A DNA stretch of 64,000 bases. Source: Nissolia schottii (lineage: Eukaryota > Streptophyta > Magnoliopsida > Fabales > Fabaceae). Position 1 is the stretch's first letter; each line of letters begins with the position of its first letter. The stretch lies in the NCBI GenBank assembly GCA_003254905.1, contig QANU01095800.1, forward strand, positions 62,001 to 126,000. The letters run 5' to 3'. The notes under the pieces were generated by a model. That model made no database searches and was not told the DNA's origin. It saw only the letters and a list, made by a program, of their open reading frames with translations. The position numbers were made by a program, and so were the translations under genes. Below are positions 26,401 through 38,495 of this stretch, piece after piece.

Positions 26401-28342
26401 TTAGAACATATTCATCTCGTCCACTTATTAGATTATTTATCAAGAAAGATGACGAGGATCAAACAAAACTTCTAGATTACAAACATCAAGAAGCATATTG
26501 ATGAAAACTAACACAACCAGAATTACTTATTTTAAATTAATATAAAGATCTAAAGTAAATGATTATTATAAACCAGAGAAAAAACTCTAGTAGGCAAAAA
26601 ATTGTTCAAGGACAAAAACCTGATTAACAGCTTCACCAAAGGCCACAAATGCAAATTCTCCCCCAGGAGCAAGAAGAAGGCCAACTCTTATGGCAGAAAT
26701 GAGTGAAATACCGAAAATTCTACCAATCAAAGCAACCAGGAGTGTCTTTCCACATATCAAGAGTGCCAGTGTCCCTGTAATGACTGGAAAGTTTGAAACA
26801 AGAAGTTTTGGATCAATTGACATTCCAACCTGAAAAGTCACAAAAACTACTTTGTGTTAATTGAATTTTGGATAGATTGATGCTGGCTTGCATGAAAATT
26901 CACACCTCAAGAAAACGGTTACTTGTTGAAGATTCACAAAAGAATTGAGTAATTAATTGACCAGCAGATTAATAAACAATAAGATAGATATTCATTGCAT
27001 GAATAAATAAACCATACAATTGATAAACTTGAGAATTCCAATATTAGAGTACCTACCGTCATAAAGAAGAGACCCAATAGAAGACCACGATATGGAGCAA
27101 TGTCAGATTCGACCTGTAAGGAAAATTCAGTTTCTGCCAGCAGTAAACCAGCCAAAAATGCTCCCAGAGCCATGGAAAGCCCTGCCTGTTTTAATTAGAG
27201 AACAATAAAGAGGTAAAAACTCCGGTTAGTACACCACAATCAAAATTATCACTTCAATGGAAACAAGAACAAAAGAAACCAGCCAAACCTTGGCTTGGCT
27301 CAAAAGTTAAAAAGAAATGATACAGGAAAAGTAGTACAAACACTTACCCTGGCTGTGAGAAGACTAGTCCCAAGAATAACAAAGAGTGTATTGGCGGAAA
27401 ATATTTCTGCATTTTGATTTTCGGCAATCTGCTTATATATTGGACGAAGGAGCTGTACAAAAAAGAGTGGGAAAAATTACAAAGCAAAACTTATTTGTGG
27501 AATTGAAGTATGCCTTCCTACTGAAACCCAAAATATAGAACTCATCCTGTGAAAAAGAAAAATGACTTTTTATGATATATGTTTCAGCATGAGGATCTTG
27601 ATACACTTAATATCAAATATTCTAAATGTCTTCTCCATTGAGTCCCATTAGGCACAGAAAAGACCTGATATGTTAAACCATTACAGTACAAAACTCATAT
27701 CAACCAATATAAGTAAGGTTATGCATTTCATCTATGACATGTACTTGGTATCATCCATCCACCATGATAAGTACAATATCTGAACATCCACAACACCATA
27801 TTACCCATCATTGTAAACCATACAAAGCAATCAGCAGCACCTGGTCAGTAATTTGTAGCAAAATTACGTCATAACAAACTTTACATGTCAACATATCAAC
27901 CTAAAGGATCATATATATCATGTTAAACCATAGAATCACTGGCTTTTTTTATGCGGCAGGTAAATTTATGATATGAATTAAGATTATTAAAAAATATATA
28001 TATTACCGACAAGAATGACATTTTTTCTAGAAGAAAAAAAAATCAACTATCCAGATTCAGACGCATTCTAATAATTAGAAATCACACATCCTCTTAATTC
28101 TGAATACCACTTACCAATCGTCCACCGGCAATTATGGCAGTGATGGCAACTGCTGCCTTAACAGCAGCCAGACCAAGAGCTTCAGCAATGGCTTGAAAAC
28201 CAACCTGAAAATAGAGATTGGGTGTTTCATTTGAAGACAATATAGGCAGACACAGCATTATACACGTGGAAATGACAATGCAGTAGTAAGGTTGAACCAA
28301 CTTTAATTGCAATGAGATAACTGCATCTTGAACCTTTCAATG

Positions 28343-28384
<42 letters not shown>

Positions 28385-31300
28385 AACTCATCCGATTAAA
28401 TGCAATGTGGAATTAACAAATGTTTTGAAATTTTTAGCTTGCACTTCCATGTTCTGATATTTCATTCTGCATGTGAAATTAAATCTTTAATTGTTTAGTG
28501 TCACAAACTATCTCATGCTACACAGGAATTCATACTTGTCTACTGAGATATATGCATTTTAAGACAAGGAGTGCTAGAAAATATTACCCCTCCTTTGGAA
28601 GAATTAGGTGAAATGAGAGGTATGAGAATTAGCAAGACCACAACAGCCAAATCCTGAATAAGAAATAAAGAAGAAAAAAATCAATTTATTGCAATACCAA
28701 AGGCAATAAAGAGCCAATAATAAACAATTTATGTCAGAGACAACGGATTGACATAAAAATCAACCAGATAGAGCACAGGCAGTATAGAACATTGAAGCCA
28801 GACTCCTACCATAAGACAGTTCAGCCAATGGAATATAAAAATAGTATATTATTTAGTAATTCAATTCACAAGAAAAATACTGTAGTTTCTAGACAGACGG
28901 GCAAGGTGCAAAGTAACCTGAAAGAGTAAAACAGAAAATGTCCCCCGTCCATGGCGTGATGTGCTCTCACCTCTCTCTTGTAAAACCTGCAAACCAAGTT
29001 CATTGAAATTATTGCATCATGACATACTCAGCATACATGGAAATAAAAGGAACGCACTCTAGACTGCTATACTCCCCATAAATTCAATTATTAACAAATG
29101 CAGGCTACAACAAAAAAATCGTTTACAATTACTGCTTACAGAAAAGGTAGGAATCACTTATCAGGATCTACAACAAATAGAAGCATAAATCTGAAGTAGT
29201 TAAACTGACTAGAGTCTATGAACATACACCAAAAGTAAAAAGTAAAAGTCAACACTGCTCAGATTATTTACTTGAAGAACAACAGCGGTTGATGATAATG
29301 CCAGGCCATTCCCAATGACAATAGCAGCAGGGCCTGCTTGACCACAAACATAATGAACCACCAGGCCAACAACTACAGCAGTCACCAAAACCTGCATTTA
29401 TTCATACATGCTAAGGATTGTTGGCTAATGCATTACTAGTCTATAAACAGAAAAGTGTAAGGTTAACAATAATAACGAAGATGAAAGGTGGAGTTTCCCA
29501 ATCACCTGAGCAGAGCCTAATCCAAAGACATATTTCTTCATCGAACTAAGCCTTTCAACAGAGAGCTAAAGAAAATAGTTCAGGGCTTCAGTTAACTCTT
29601 GGTTATGGAGATTATCAAAGTTAAGTAAAACAAGAACTTATAGGAAACTCCACCTCCAGGCCAATATTGAATAACAGGAAAACAACTCCAAATTCAGCTA
29701 TTGCTTTTGTCCCATGCACATGTCGAATGATGGAGAGACCATAAGGCCCAATCAAAATACCAGCAGCCAAGTAGCCAAGAACAGGACTGCCTGAACATTT
29801 TTGCAGAAAGAGGGAAGTGAGTAATAGCTGAACAATACACAAATGTCAGAGGAACAACTTTTGGTATACTTCGACAGATTCTATTCGAGTTACCTCCAGG
29901 GATTTTCTGAAATATTGGCACAAATATAACACTAGCAAGTAATAACCAGAGCATATCCAAGAGGGACGTTTCCTCCTCATTCACCTGGAGAATACCATGC
30001 ACACCAATAATAGTTAGCAAATTGAGTAGAAGCATAACGACAGTCAAGAAGACAAAATTGAAGAAAAACATACCTCCTGATCAGGTAATGACTCAATAAT
30101 TTTCTTGATTCTCTTGGGGAGTTTCTGAAGTTGTCTAACCAAAGGCTCTGTACTTGTGGAAACTTCTTCAATGGTTGTTGAAATGGCTTCTGGTTGCTGA
30201 AGCAGCTGAGCCCTCCTCTCTGCTTTATTTGCATAGAAGGAAATCCTGCAAGGAAATTCCACCATTTCTTGAATGCCAAGGAAATGTTGATGTTGAATAT
30301 TTGCAACATTTAAATTAGCATAATGAGATGGCACAACATAATCATCCTTAAAATGGACAGAACAACTCATATAAAGTTCAAACATAGCAAGGCATAAATA
30401 CCTTCCCCATAATAGGAGTTTAATTTCACGATGAGCTTTCAAACAAGCCAGTGTCTCTACCATGTTGCACAAAAAAGCTAAAACTATCATCCTAATAATT
30501 GAAATGCCTTATTCCTATAATCCTATACCATATTATATGCCAACCATAGGATTTATGTATACTTCCACGTATATTGTTTCGACAAGGGTTGAAATTAAAG
30601 CAACAGCAACAAAAGGAACTAGATGTAGATAGATCATACACACCCTCCTCCAATTAACAATAACCCAACAACCAGCTTGGGCAACTGCTGCAGTGCAGAC
30701 TTCACGAAACCCTGGAAAACTGATTCTGCTGTATAATCAGTCCCATCTACTGTAAAAGAGAAGAATGATGCTGGGAAAAATCGGGAAGACTTGCTCAACA
30801 ATGCCTTGGGAGCAAATGGTGAATTATCTCTAGTCAAATCTTTCTGTGTTTCTGGTTTTTTCATTTGAACTACATTCTTTGACTTATCCACTTCGACTTC
30901 AGCTTCTTTAGAAGAAGAGTCTAAGCTTAACTGTCCATTTTCATGATCACTCAGATAATCAGACGGTGTTATGTCTTCCATAATTTGGCTGGTTTTATCA
31001 GATAGTATCTCTGGTGATTGCTTGGCAAGCAAAGATTCATCATCAATTGGGGAATCTCTGTCTTGTTCAACAGTATCATCACTAGAAAGATGTTGAAGCA
31101 CTTTCTCCTCCTCAGGAACAGCCGCAATATCTTGTTCCTGTAGAGTGTCTAGGTTGTCAGCATTAAAACTAGATACGGACTTATCTGCTCTCAGTAATGC
31201 AATCTCTGCTTCATTTACACGTTGTGCAACGTCAAGTTCAACAGCAACAGCTTGCTCAGCTAAAAGCATTATGTTTGTGACATCCTCCTCTGCTTTCACT

Positions 31301-32250
31301 GCAGTCAGCTGCGCCTTTTCTGCTATTTCATGCAACTTGTTCACGTCATTTTGCAACTCCTCCTTTCTACTTTGCAACTGCTTCAGCTCTGCCTCACAAT
31401 TTGCTAAATTCGTCTGGCATTCTGTGATATCTTCTTCAGCAACCAGAAGTGTTTTCTCACCTTCTTTTATATCTTTATCACCATTGCTCGGATCGTAAAC
31501 TTCTTTCGTAACCTCCAAAGACTCCATGGCTACTTGAAGCCTTGCCTCTGCAAAAGAAAGAGCCATGGTTGCTTTTTGAACTGCTTCCTTGGCTACAAAT
31601 TCTTCCGTCACAATTTCTTGGATGATATCAAGGGTAGAATTAACATCATTCCAAGCACTTGATGCTTCATCCTGCAAAGAAATTGCAGTCTCCGATATCT
31701 TTTTAACCTTCTCCTCAAACATGGTACTATTAATTCTAGCAACCTGAAGTTCTTTCAAGGCTTTTTGCAATAGTTCTTTCAATTCATCCACACTCTGTAC
31801 CTCTTCTTGTACTTCACCCCCAACTTCTTTTCGCCCTCCTTGCCTCCCTTCTTCTTCCAACTGCCCACTCAATGAAGCACTCAAAATGGACCCCGAATCA
31901 GAACCCTCCGGATTCAGACCTCCCAAGTGATCAACATTCCCATTGCCATTAACATATTGTAAAGAATCATCACCCTGGCACATCGACAAAATTTCCCTAT
32001 TCCTCACAAAGCGATAATTATTATTGTTACAAGAAAAACTTCTCTTAGCATTTGAAATTTTGAACTCTCCTACACAATTAAATCTTGAATCGCTCCTCCT
32101 ACTACTACATGCAGCAATTCCAATCTTGTTCATGCGACTAAACCGCGCTTTCAGAATAGTTCTCGAGTTTCCAAGGAAAGCACAACAAAAACCTCTCCCT
32201 CCAAACACAATGCAAGAATCGAAACGATTCAAGCCAGAAGCTATATCCAT
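23490..32250 (-). CDS. KEA2-like: Chloroplast K+ efflux antiporter, KEA1/KEA2 class
   Basis: Twenty coding exons on the minus strand. The first is 30644-32250. The others are 30074-30245, 29894-29984, 29654-29790, 29506-29565, 29272-29391, 28918-28986, 28588-28653, 28115-28204, 27348-27452, 27057-27185, 26620-26829, 25880-26029, 25603-25656, 25474-25532, 25128-25194, 24874-25050, 24261-24317, 23758-23832 and 23490-23612. Every junction is in phase, giving about 1205 aa. Order: plastid leader, Glu/Lys/Ala-rich coiled coil (about 150-370), CPA2 membrane domain (about 570-980; [25 protein letters not shown]), then a KTN/RCK nucleotide-binding domain with CGFGRVGQ near residue 1013 and a Ser-rich tail. 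KEA1/2 exchange K+ for H+ at the inner envelope. The start chosen (MDIAS) has family support; in-frame Met codons at 32256 and 32277 would add a few residues. The gene looks intact. Confidence 0.94.
24415..24835 (-). mobile_element. LINE fragment in a KEA intron
   Basis: The minus strand reads as the C-terminal region of a plant LINE reverse-transcriptase protein, with recognisable pieces such as [23 protein letters not shown] and [11 protein letters not shown], interrupted by stops. It lies in the intron between exons 24874-25050 and 24261-24317, in the same direction as KEA. It is 5'-truncated and decayed. Confidence 0.8.
28349..28378. repeat. (AT)n microsatellite
   Basis: AT dinucleotide run in the KEA intron between exons 28588-28653 and 28115-28204. 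Confidence 0.9.
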
Positions 32251-32700
32251 GTTCATCCAAAAACTCAACACAACCACTCTTCAACAAATTTTACACTTAA
32301 ATGATTAAATATTTTCCTTCAATTTCAAATAACCTGAAAAACAAAGAACAAATTCCAACAGAGAGTCAGAAAAAATCAACGTAGCACTTTTTTTCATTTT
32401 CCACATTCCATACAAAAAAGGCGTGAGCAGGGTTTGCGAAATTACCTAAAAAAAAGGTGAAGTGGATGTGGAGCTTTGAACTGAATGCGCATTCATTCAA
32501 TTTCAAATTCAAGCACAGTGATGACTATGTTCATGGAGATATGTGTTTGGCGCGAGGGAAAATGAAATTTTCTCGGCTGAGAAAATCTGCTGAGGAGGAG
32601 AAGCTAATCATTTGCGTGTGTTCCTTGTAACGGCCAGGGGATATTCATAACGAGTTTCGTCTTCACTCGCAGTTTTGGCGCGTGATAAACAACGTCCAAT
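32251..32700 (-). promoter_or_regulatory. KEA 5' UTR, leader intron and promoter region
   Basis: On the minus strand a donor-like GTAATTTC (about 32444) and a T-rich acceptor TTTTTCAG (about 32333) mark a probable intron of about 110 bp in the 5' UTR. The promoter would lie above about 32560. The precise start of transcription cannot be read. Confidence 0.45.
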
Positions 32701-33990
32701 GGTAACCATGCTCATTCTGGATAAGCTTCAGAATTGTATGCCTAAATAAATTGTAACCATGCATACACACTGCTCATCAAATAGCTAGGATTATTAATTA
32801 TACAAAAATGCATCACACATATGAAATTCATTTTGATATTATCAGTGTAATAAACATTTATACTATTATTCTATTATATATCAGCATAAATGAGACTATT
32901 AGTGAGATTAAAAGTCAATGTTTTGCTAATGTTACAATGCATGAGTGGATGTATAGAAATTAAATTCTTATATTATATTTTTCTTAATGACATTTGAGAT
33001 AAGTATGGATAAAATCAAATAATTTCTATAACGTGATTGCATATCATTAAATGTTTCTGTAAAAACATTTTAAATTGCACAACATCAAAAATAAATTTTA
33101 ATTTAAATATTTAATATATATATATTACCTTTTATAAAAATTAAAATTATTAAAATAGTAAGTATGTAAATTAATGGTGAATCTCATTTTTTTTTCTAAA
33201 CCATAAATCTTTAAAACTCACCAAATTTAAACTAATTTAAATTGAGTCAAGTTGACTTGCAATAAAAATAAAACTCTCCTCAGAGCTTGGATTACTCTAT
33301 TTCCAACCGCAAAATATAAATCTGAAATTTTACTTATAAGCAGTAAGTGTCTGATTTAAACTAAGTAAATGTTAATTGGATGAATCTTATTATTAACAAA
33401 CGTGTAAATGATAGAAAGTGTATTTTGAATGTATAAAAAAAATGGTTTATTTAGAATGGCCTTTCGCCAACCACAATATGGAGCGCGTGGATAACAAAAA
33501 TATCCAAAACTGAAATTTGTCTTAATTAGAGTTTCTCTCTATAATATGCTGGCGTCTCTATAATATGCTGGCGTATATTCTTTTACTTTTCTTTTTTCAG
33601 TTAATTATATTTTTCCTAGTTTTGTTGTGGTTTTCCAAAATCACAATAAATATTCAATTTAGTGATGAGTTGCACTCTATGTCATCTTTTAATCTTTTGA
33701 ACTTTATGATTTATTTTTGTGTTTAATTGTTATGCACCAATTTTTTTATAATGACATCCAATCTTTACTGAATTTGAATCATCACTTGATCAAGTTCTTC
33801 ATTGTTCTTTTTTCTTATGCAATTCTTCTCCATCAGGACTTTAGAAATTTGAGATTCATTATCTTTGAAGTTTTACAAGGCAACAATAATTTCATCATGG
33901 GATTTCAGAAATTTTGAGCATTTTTTGCTCAAGGTTTCTTTGAGATTTCACTTGAAATTGCAAGTTTTTTCTTTTATCTTCTATTACTTG
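32701..33990. other. AT-rich intergenic region
   Basis: No gene seen. A short direct repeat of about 19 bp (CTCTATAATATGCTGGCGT) occurs twice side by side near 33537-33575. The rest is AT-rich with no clear element ends. Confidence 0.5.
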
Positions 33991-34007
33991 TTCACTTCTT
34001 CATCTCT

Positions 34008-34203
34008 TTTTTTTTTTTTTTTCCCAGGGTATTCCCACCCGCGTGTCAAGTGAGACTAATCCCTCGCCGTTCTGAAGTCCAGTTAAGGGGTATACGGCTG
34101 GCCTGTGGGTTTGCTCCATTCACAGTGGGTAGGGATCGAACCCCTCCCACCTGCTTAAGGGACGAGAGTACTTAACCACTCACGCCAACCCGCCAGGTTG
34201 CAC
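34008..34203 (-). mobile_element. Full-length tRNA-derived SINE with target-site duplication
   Basis: Minus-strand SINE of about 196 bp. The A box (TGGCGTGAGTGGTTAAG, complement of about 34171-34187) and B box (GGTTCGATCCC, complement near 34131-34143) stand at tRNA spacing. The 3' end is a poly-A tail, seen as a T run at 34008-34022 on +. A perfect 17-bp flank, TTCACTTCTTCATCTCT, occurs at 33991-34007 and 34204-34220. Both ends, tail and duplication are therefore present. Confidence 0.92.
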
Positions 34204-34377
34204 TTCACTTCTTCATCTCTGATCATTCATCACCTGATTTGATAACATGGTCTTCAGTCTTCAATTTCTGATTCTAATTGATTCCCATTTAATCAATTAC
34301 ATCTTATTCTCTTTTTGATTCCAATCGAAATTCCCCTTTCTCGATAGTTCATCACCTGATCAATCACCATTTTACAT

Positions 34378-34611
34378 ATGGCTAATTCTAATTTGGTCCA
34401 AAACCACACTCCTTGCTTGGATCCTTCAAGCTTCTATTATCTGCATCCTAATGAAAATCCAGTTGCCAATCTGGTCAACGTCACTCTTCCTGACACCAAT
34501 TATCATTCGCGGACTCCAGCTATGAAGCTTTCTCTCAAAGCAAAGAACAAGTCTAAATTCATTGATGGCACTCTAATGAAACCTGATGAAAATCATCCCA
34601 CATTCTTATAA
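34378..34611 (+). pseudogene. Ty1-copia gag N-terminal fragment (fossil)
   Basis: A short reading frame resembles the N-terminal domain of copia gag polyproteins (pattern DPSSFYYLHPNENP, then NYHSRT and FIDGT). No protease, integrase, reverse transcriptase or paired LTRs are seen nearby, so only a piece of a broken element is left. Confidence 0.65.
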
Positions 34612-34745
34612 AAGAGTAAGTATGACTCATTTTTATGTAATTGATCCAATAATGAAATCACTTATTTTATCATCTAAAGTGAGATTCACATTCTAGAGGT
34701 CGTTGTTCGAGATCATTGGATCTATCTCATCAATTTGGTTAGGTA

Positions 34746-34809
34746 CTATGTTACACAGGTACGGGTACGAAGTACGAAATTTTTTAAAAAAGTAGGGATT
34801 CGGGTACGC

Positions 34810-34848
<39 letters not shown>

Positions 34849-35214
34849 ATAAATTACATATAATAAAAAAAATTACAAGGTAATTAATGTATATATCCAA
34901 TTCAAAATCAATATCACAAGAAAAAATCAAAATCATATTTCTTCATTTCTTTCACAAAAAAAAAATAGCACAAGAAAAGAGAGATTGGAACTTACTGAAG
35001 ACAAGGTCGTATTGTCGAAGACCATCATTTGGTCATTTGGCATACCCGCGGTGTACCTAGGCGTACGCAGCCACACTCAGTCGTACCCAAAGCCATACTC
35101 GTTCTATTTAAAAAAAAAAAATTGGATATGTACTCAACCGTACCAAGACATACTCATACTTGATACATACCTATACGGGTATTTCTCCAAAATTTAAAAT
35201 ACCCATGAACATAA
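34746..35214. mobile_element. Non-autonomous hAT-like element with 8-bp target duplication
   Basis: The element is about 469 bp and flanked by GTTAGGTA at 34738-34745 and 35215-35222. Its ends form imperfect inverted repeats: CTATGTTACACAGGTACGGG on the left, and TTATGTTCATGGGTA as the reverse complement of the right. An 8-bp duplication and ends of this kind fit hAT transposons. It holds many TACGGGTACG-like words and an (AT)n run at about 34818-34844, and codes for nothing. Confidence 0.8.
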
Positions 35215-35222
35215 GTTAGGTA

Positions 35223-35927
35223 AGATGGGGAAATTGAGTGAGTAAAAAATATTAATGAGCCATGTTAAGCCTAAAGGATCACAAACTTCCTAGTCTCGAA
35301 TTTTATAAAAGCAAGGAAACTTATTTGTAACAGGGTTTGATAAATGATCTCCCTGTTGTCCTTTGATTTTTTTGGTTCTATACTATTATACTAATATGGT
35401 ATTTAACCGCAAATAGGTAGAGAAATTTTCAATCTACCAACAAAAGGTAGAGAAATTTTCTTTTGATACATTGTAAAATTGTTTTATATTGTAAACAAAC
35501 AATATTTTCTTATTTATATAACTTTCAATATAGTTATAATGAAAACAATGTTAAGATGACTGTAAATAATTAGATTACTAAAAATGTTTTATACTTGTAG
35601 TAGTGTATTAAACTTTTATCACATAATTTTATGGCAACCTATCAAATTATCAGCACATTAAGAATATCAATGCCACATATTGATTTGAATAAAAGAATAT
35701 TATATATTTGTATTTGCTTAATTCTTTTGCTTTGATGAAACTTTTGAATACAAGAAACAAACCTCTTACAAGTAAAACTCAAAAAAAAAAATGAATGTGT
35801 GATATTCAACAACAAATAATGTTTATGACATTAGAGATTCCATTCAACCAAAGGCCTTTTCTTGCTACTCTTGAAAGAAATTAGAGAGGAAGCACATCAA
35901 TTCATGTTCCCTCTAAAAATTTCCCAT
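35223..35927. other. Intergenic region, no gene seen
   Basis: AT-rich spacer. The last 100-150 bp should hold the 3' UTR of the LIM gene. Confidence 0.5.
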
Positions 35928-38495
35928 TCAAGAAGTGGTGTTTTCTTCATCTGTCTTCTTGTCCTCAGATTCAGCCTTGTCCTCGGAGAGTGGCTCCGTG
36001 GCTTCTTGTGGCGGCGGTGGCTCGTCGACGATCTCGGTGGAGCCACTCCGCTTGTGTGCAGCAGCCTGGAGGACATGGCTGTAATTGCCCTTCTCCATGA
36101 AGAGCTGTGCAAAGTGGTGCCTGCAGTAGAGGACACCATCTAGGGCAGCATACGAGGAATGTGTCAGGTTGCACCCTCCATGAGCACACCTGAAGCAGTT
36201 CTTGTGGAAGCATTCCCCTTCCAGTGTCACCTGTTTTTCAATAAAATAAAAAAAAATCATCAATCAATCACGTTTTGCTTTTGTGAAATTGATTAGTCGA
36301 AAAAAGTGATTTTTTTTCCATATAAGTTGAAACAAACGCACCCTTAATTAAAGTGATTTTGATGTACAGTTGTTTGAGTTTAGTAATTTTTGTGAAAGTG
36401 ATTTTGGTTATAAAGTAATAAATTTTCACTTCTTTTATTCTAAATGTTAGGATTGATTTTGAGAATCACTTTCAAATAGAAACCAGATAAGACGTAATGT
36501 AGATAGAATCGATTCAAACTTTGAATCAATTATGAGGAATCAAAAAACAAAACCAAACACACTCTGAATTTTGTAACAACCGTTAAAATATAAAATCATC
36601 GAATTGTCTCTCTCCATCAATTTAAGCTTTCAGAAGAAATGATTATTGATATAGTATTAGAGTTTCTATTATCAAGTGGTTTAGAGATTTTGTTCCATCA
36701 TTGTTCCTGAATTCAATTTACAACCGAATTGTGAAAAGTGTGTAAAAAAAAACTAATGATAAACTAAATCCAACGGTCTCTTTGTAATGTCAAATGGTTT
36801 AACTATTTGCTCTTATTAGAATCATCAAGATTGAAACATATTATCAGAATCGAAGATTACGAACCTTTTCCAGCGGATAGACTGTTTTTGCACAAACCGA
36901 GCATTTGTCTAAGGTTCCACTGAACATGGAAGAGAGTCTACTCGGGGTCCTGTTCTGTAAGCATCATTGCAACTACTAATGTTAGAAAGATCAAACAAGA
37001 ACAATTTGAAAAACAAATTGATGAAGAATGTGCAAAGGTAAGGAATTAGAGGATGGTGTAACATACCAGGTCATTTTGTTTGTCAGAAGACTTTGCTGCT
37101 ACACTCAAAAAGTCACCCAAAACAACATAGCTTGTTAGCCAAGTTAAACATAAATGTGACATGTGCATTGCTCTTTAGACTTCGTGATCGTTTGGATGTC
37201 ATTTTCTCGATTAAAAAAAAAAAATCTTGGTTTAATGTTAATGGTTTTTAGTATGTTTGGATAATTTTTTTAAGAAACAGCAAAATCACTAGTAAAAAAA
37301 TTACAAAAATACCGTTTTTGAGTAACTACGATCGCGAGGTTGAATGAAACCCAAAAAAAAAAAGACGGAAAAGATGGAATTTCGATCCTACCTTGGAAGT
37401 TCTTGCTGAAGTTGCCAGATTCCTTGAAGAGCTGTTCAAAATGTGTCCTGCAGTAGAGAACTCCATCCATGGAGGAGTATGTGCTCATCTGAATGGTTTC
37501 ATTGGAATCAGGAGTATATAAAATTCTTCAAAAACTTTTAAATCTAATGTCATTCAATTCAATAACATCAATATAGTGCTAGAGCCTAGATGCCCAGGTA
37601 ATTTTGAAAGGAATTGAATAAGGTTGATATTACTTGTTTTGAATATGATTGAAGAAGCCATGGCATATTAGTTATACAAAAGAATTGTAAAAGCATATGA
37701 CACAAAGAGACATCAAGCCTTGGCGCAACAATAAGGTTTGTAGTCACTAGTTTGAATCTTGAAAACAATTTCTTCCCTTACGGAGGTAAGGTTATGAAAA
37801 ATCTATCCTCAATAGACTCCACCAAATAACAGTAACAAAAATAGATGGTGAGCCCTAGACAAACGATGAGTCCTGATGCATCAGTAATGTTGTTGTTTTG
37901 ATCCAAAAATTATTTGTTCAAATCTTGTGAATAGGCTCTTCCCTTTAAGAGGTAAGGCTACATATGTTTTATAGATTCCACCTCATGGGAGTCTAATGTA
38001 ATTGACCCTTTGTTTTTTAAACATACGAAGGAAACAACTTTCACATAGAGCAAGCCTTGGTGTAATAATAAGGTTCGCTGCTTTGACTTAGAGGTCATCG
38101 ATTTAAATTTTGGAAATAACTTCTTCTCTTACGTAGGTAAGGTTATGTCAATATATCTTCAATAGGCCCCATCAAATGACAAAACCAAACAGTAAAAGTC
38201 ATTGGTTCAAATTTTAGAAACAATCTCTTTCTTGAGGAAAGTAAGCCTGAGTACATCTAATCTATGCATGCTCCACCAAATGGGAGTATCGTGCAACCGT
38301 GTAAAGGAAACAAATTTAATGACAAATTACAAAATAAAAGGGGGCATTGGAGAACTATACCGTGAGAGTTCCCTTGCAGTGGCTGCATTTGAAGCAATTT
38401 TTATGGTAAGGAATGCCTTCAAGGGTCAACAAGTCAACCACATAAACAGTCTTATCGCAAGCTGTGCATTTATCAAGAGTTCCTGTGAATGACAT
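35928..38495 (-). CDS. PLIM2-like: Two-LIM-domain protein, PLIM2-like
   Basis: Five exons on the minus strand: 38361-38495, 37392-37488, 37067-37095, 36865-36954 and 35928-36230, giving 217 aa. LIM domain 1 has zinc ligands Cys10, Cys13, His31, Cys34, Cys37, Cys40, Cys58 and His61. LIM domain 2 begins at Cys105 and Cys108 and keeps the plant pattern GECFHKNCFRCAHGGC. The linker has the RTPSRLSSMFSGT stretch usual in plant LIM proteins. Plant two-LIM proteins bind and bundle actin filaments. The acidic tail of about 45 residues (rich in Glu, Asp, Pro) favours the pollen PLIM2 subgroup over WLIM, though this is inferred from tail length only. Intron 1 (872 bp) is packed with SINE-like units. 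Confidence 0.92.
37715..38305 (+). repeat. Cluster of four SINE-like units in LIM intron 1
   Basis: Four consecutive + strand units (about 37715-37835, 37850-37995, 38045-38195, 38195-38305) share the order AGCCTTGGYGYAA, a B box like GTTCAAATYTT, a polypyrimidine/GAGGTAAGG block and a closing CTCCACCAAATGGGAG-like end. They differ enough to be separate or old copies. The last unit lacks the first part. Confidence 0.7.

Noticed and set aside
36290-36600. Possible MITE in LIM intron 4 (AAAGTGATTTTG words and an AAACAAACGCACCC block)
   Set aside because: The words resemble common legume MITEs, but I could not find matching ends or a target duplication.
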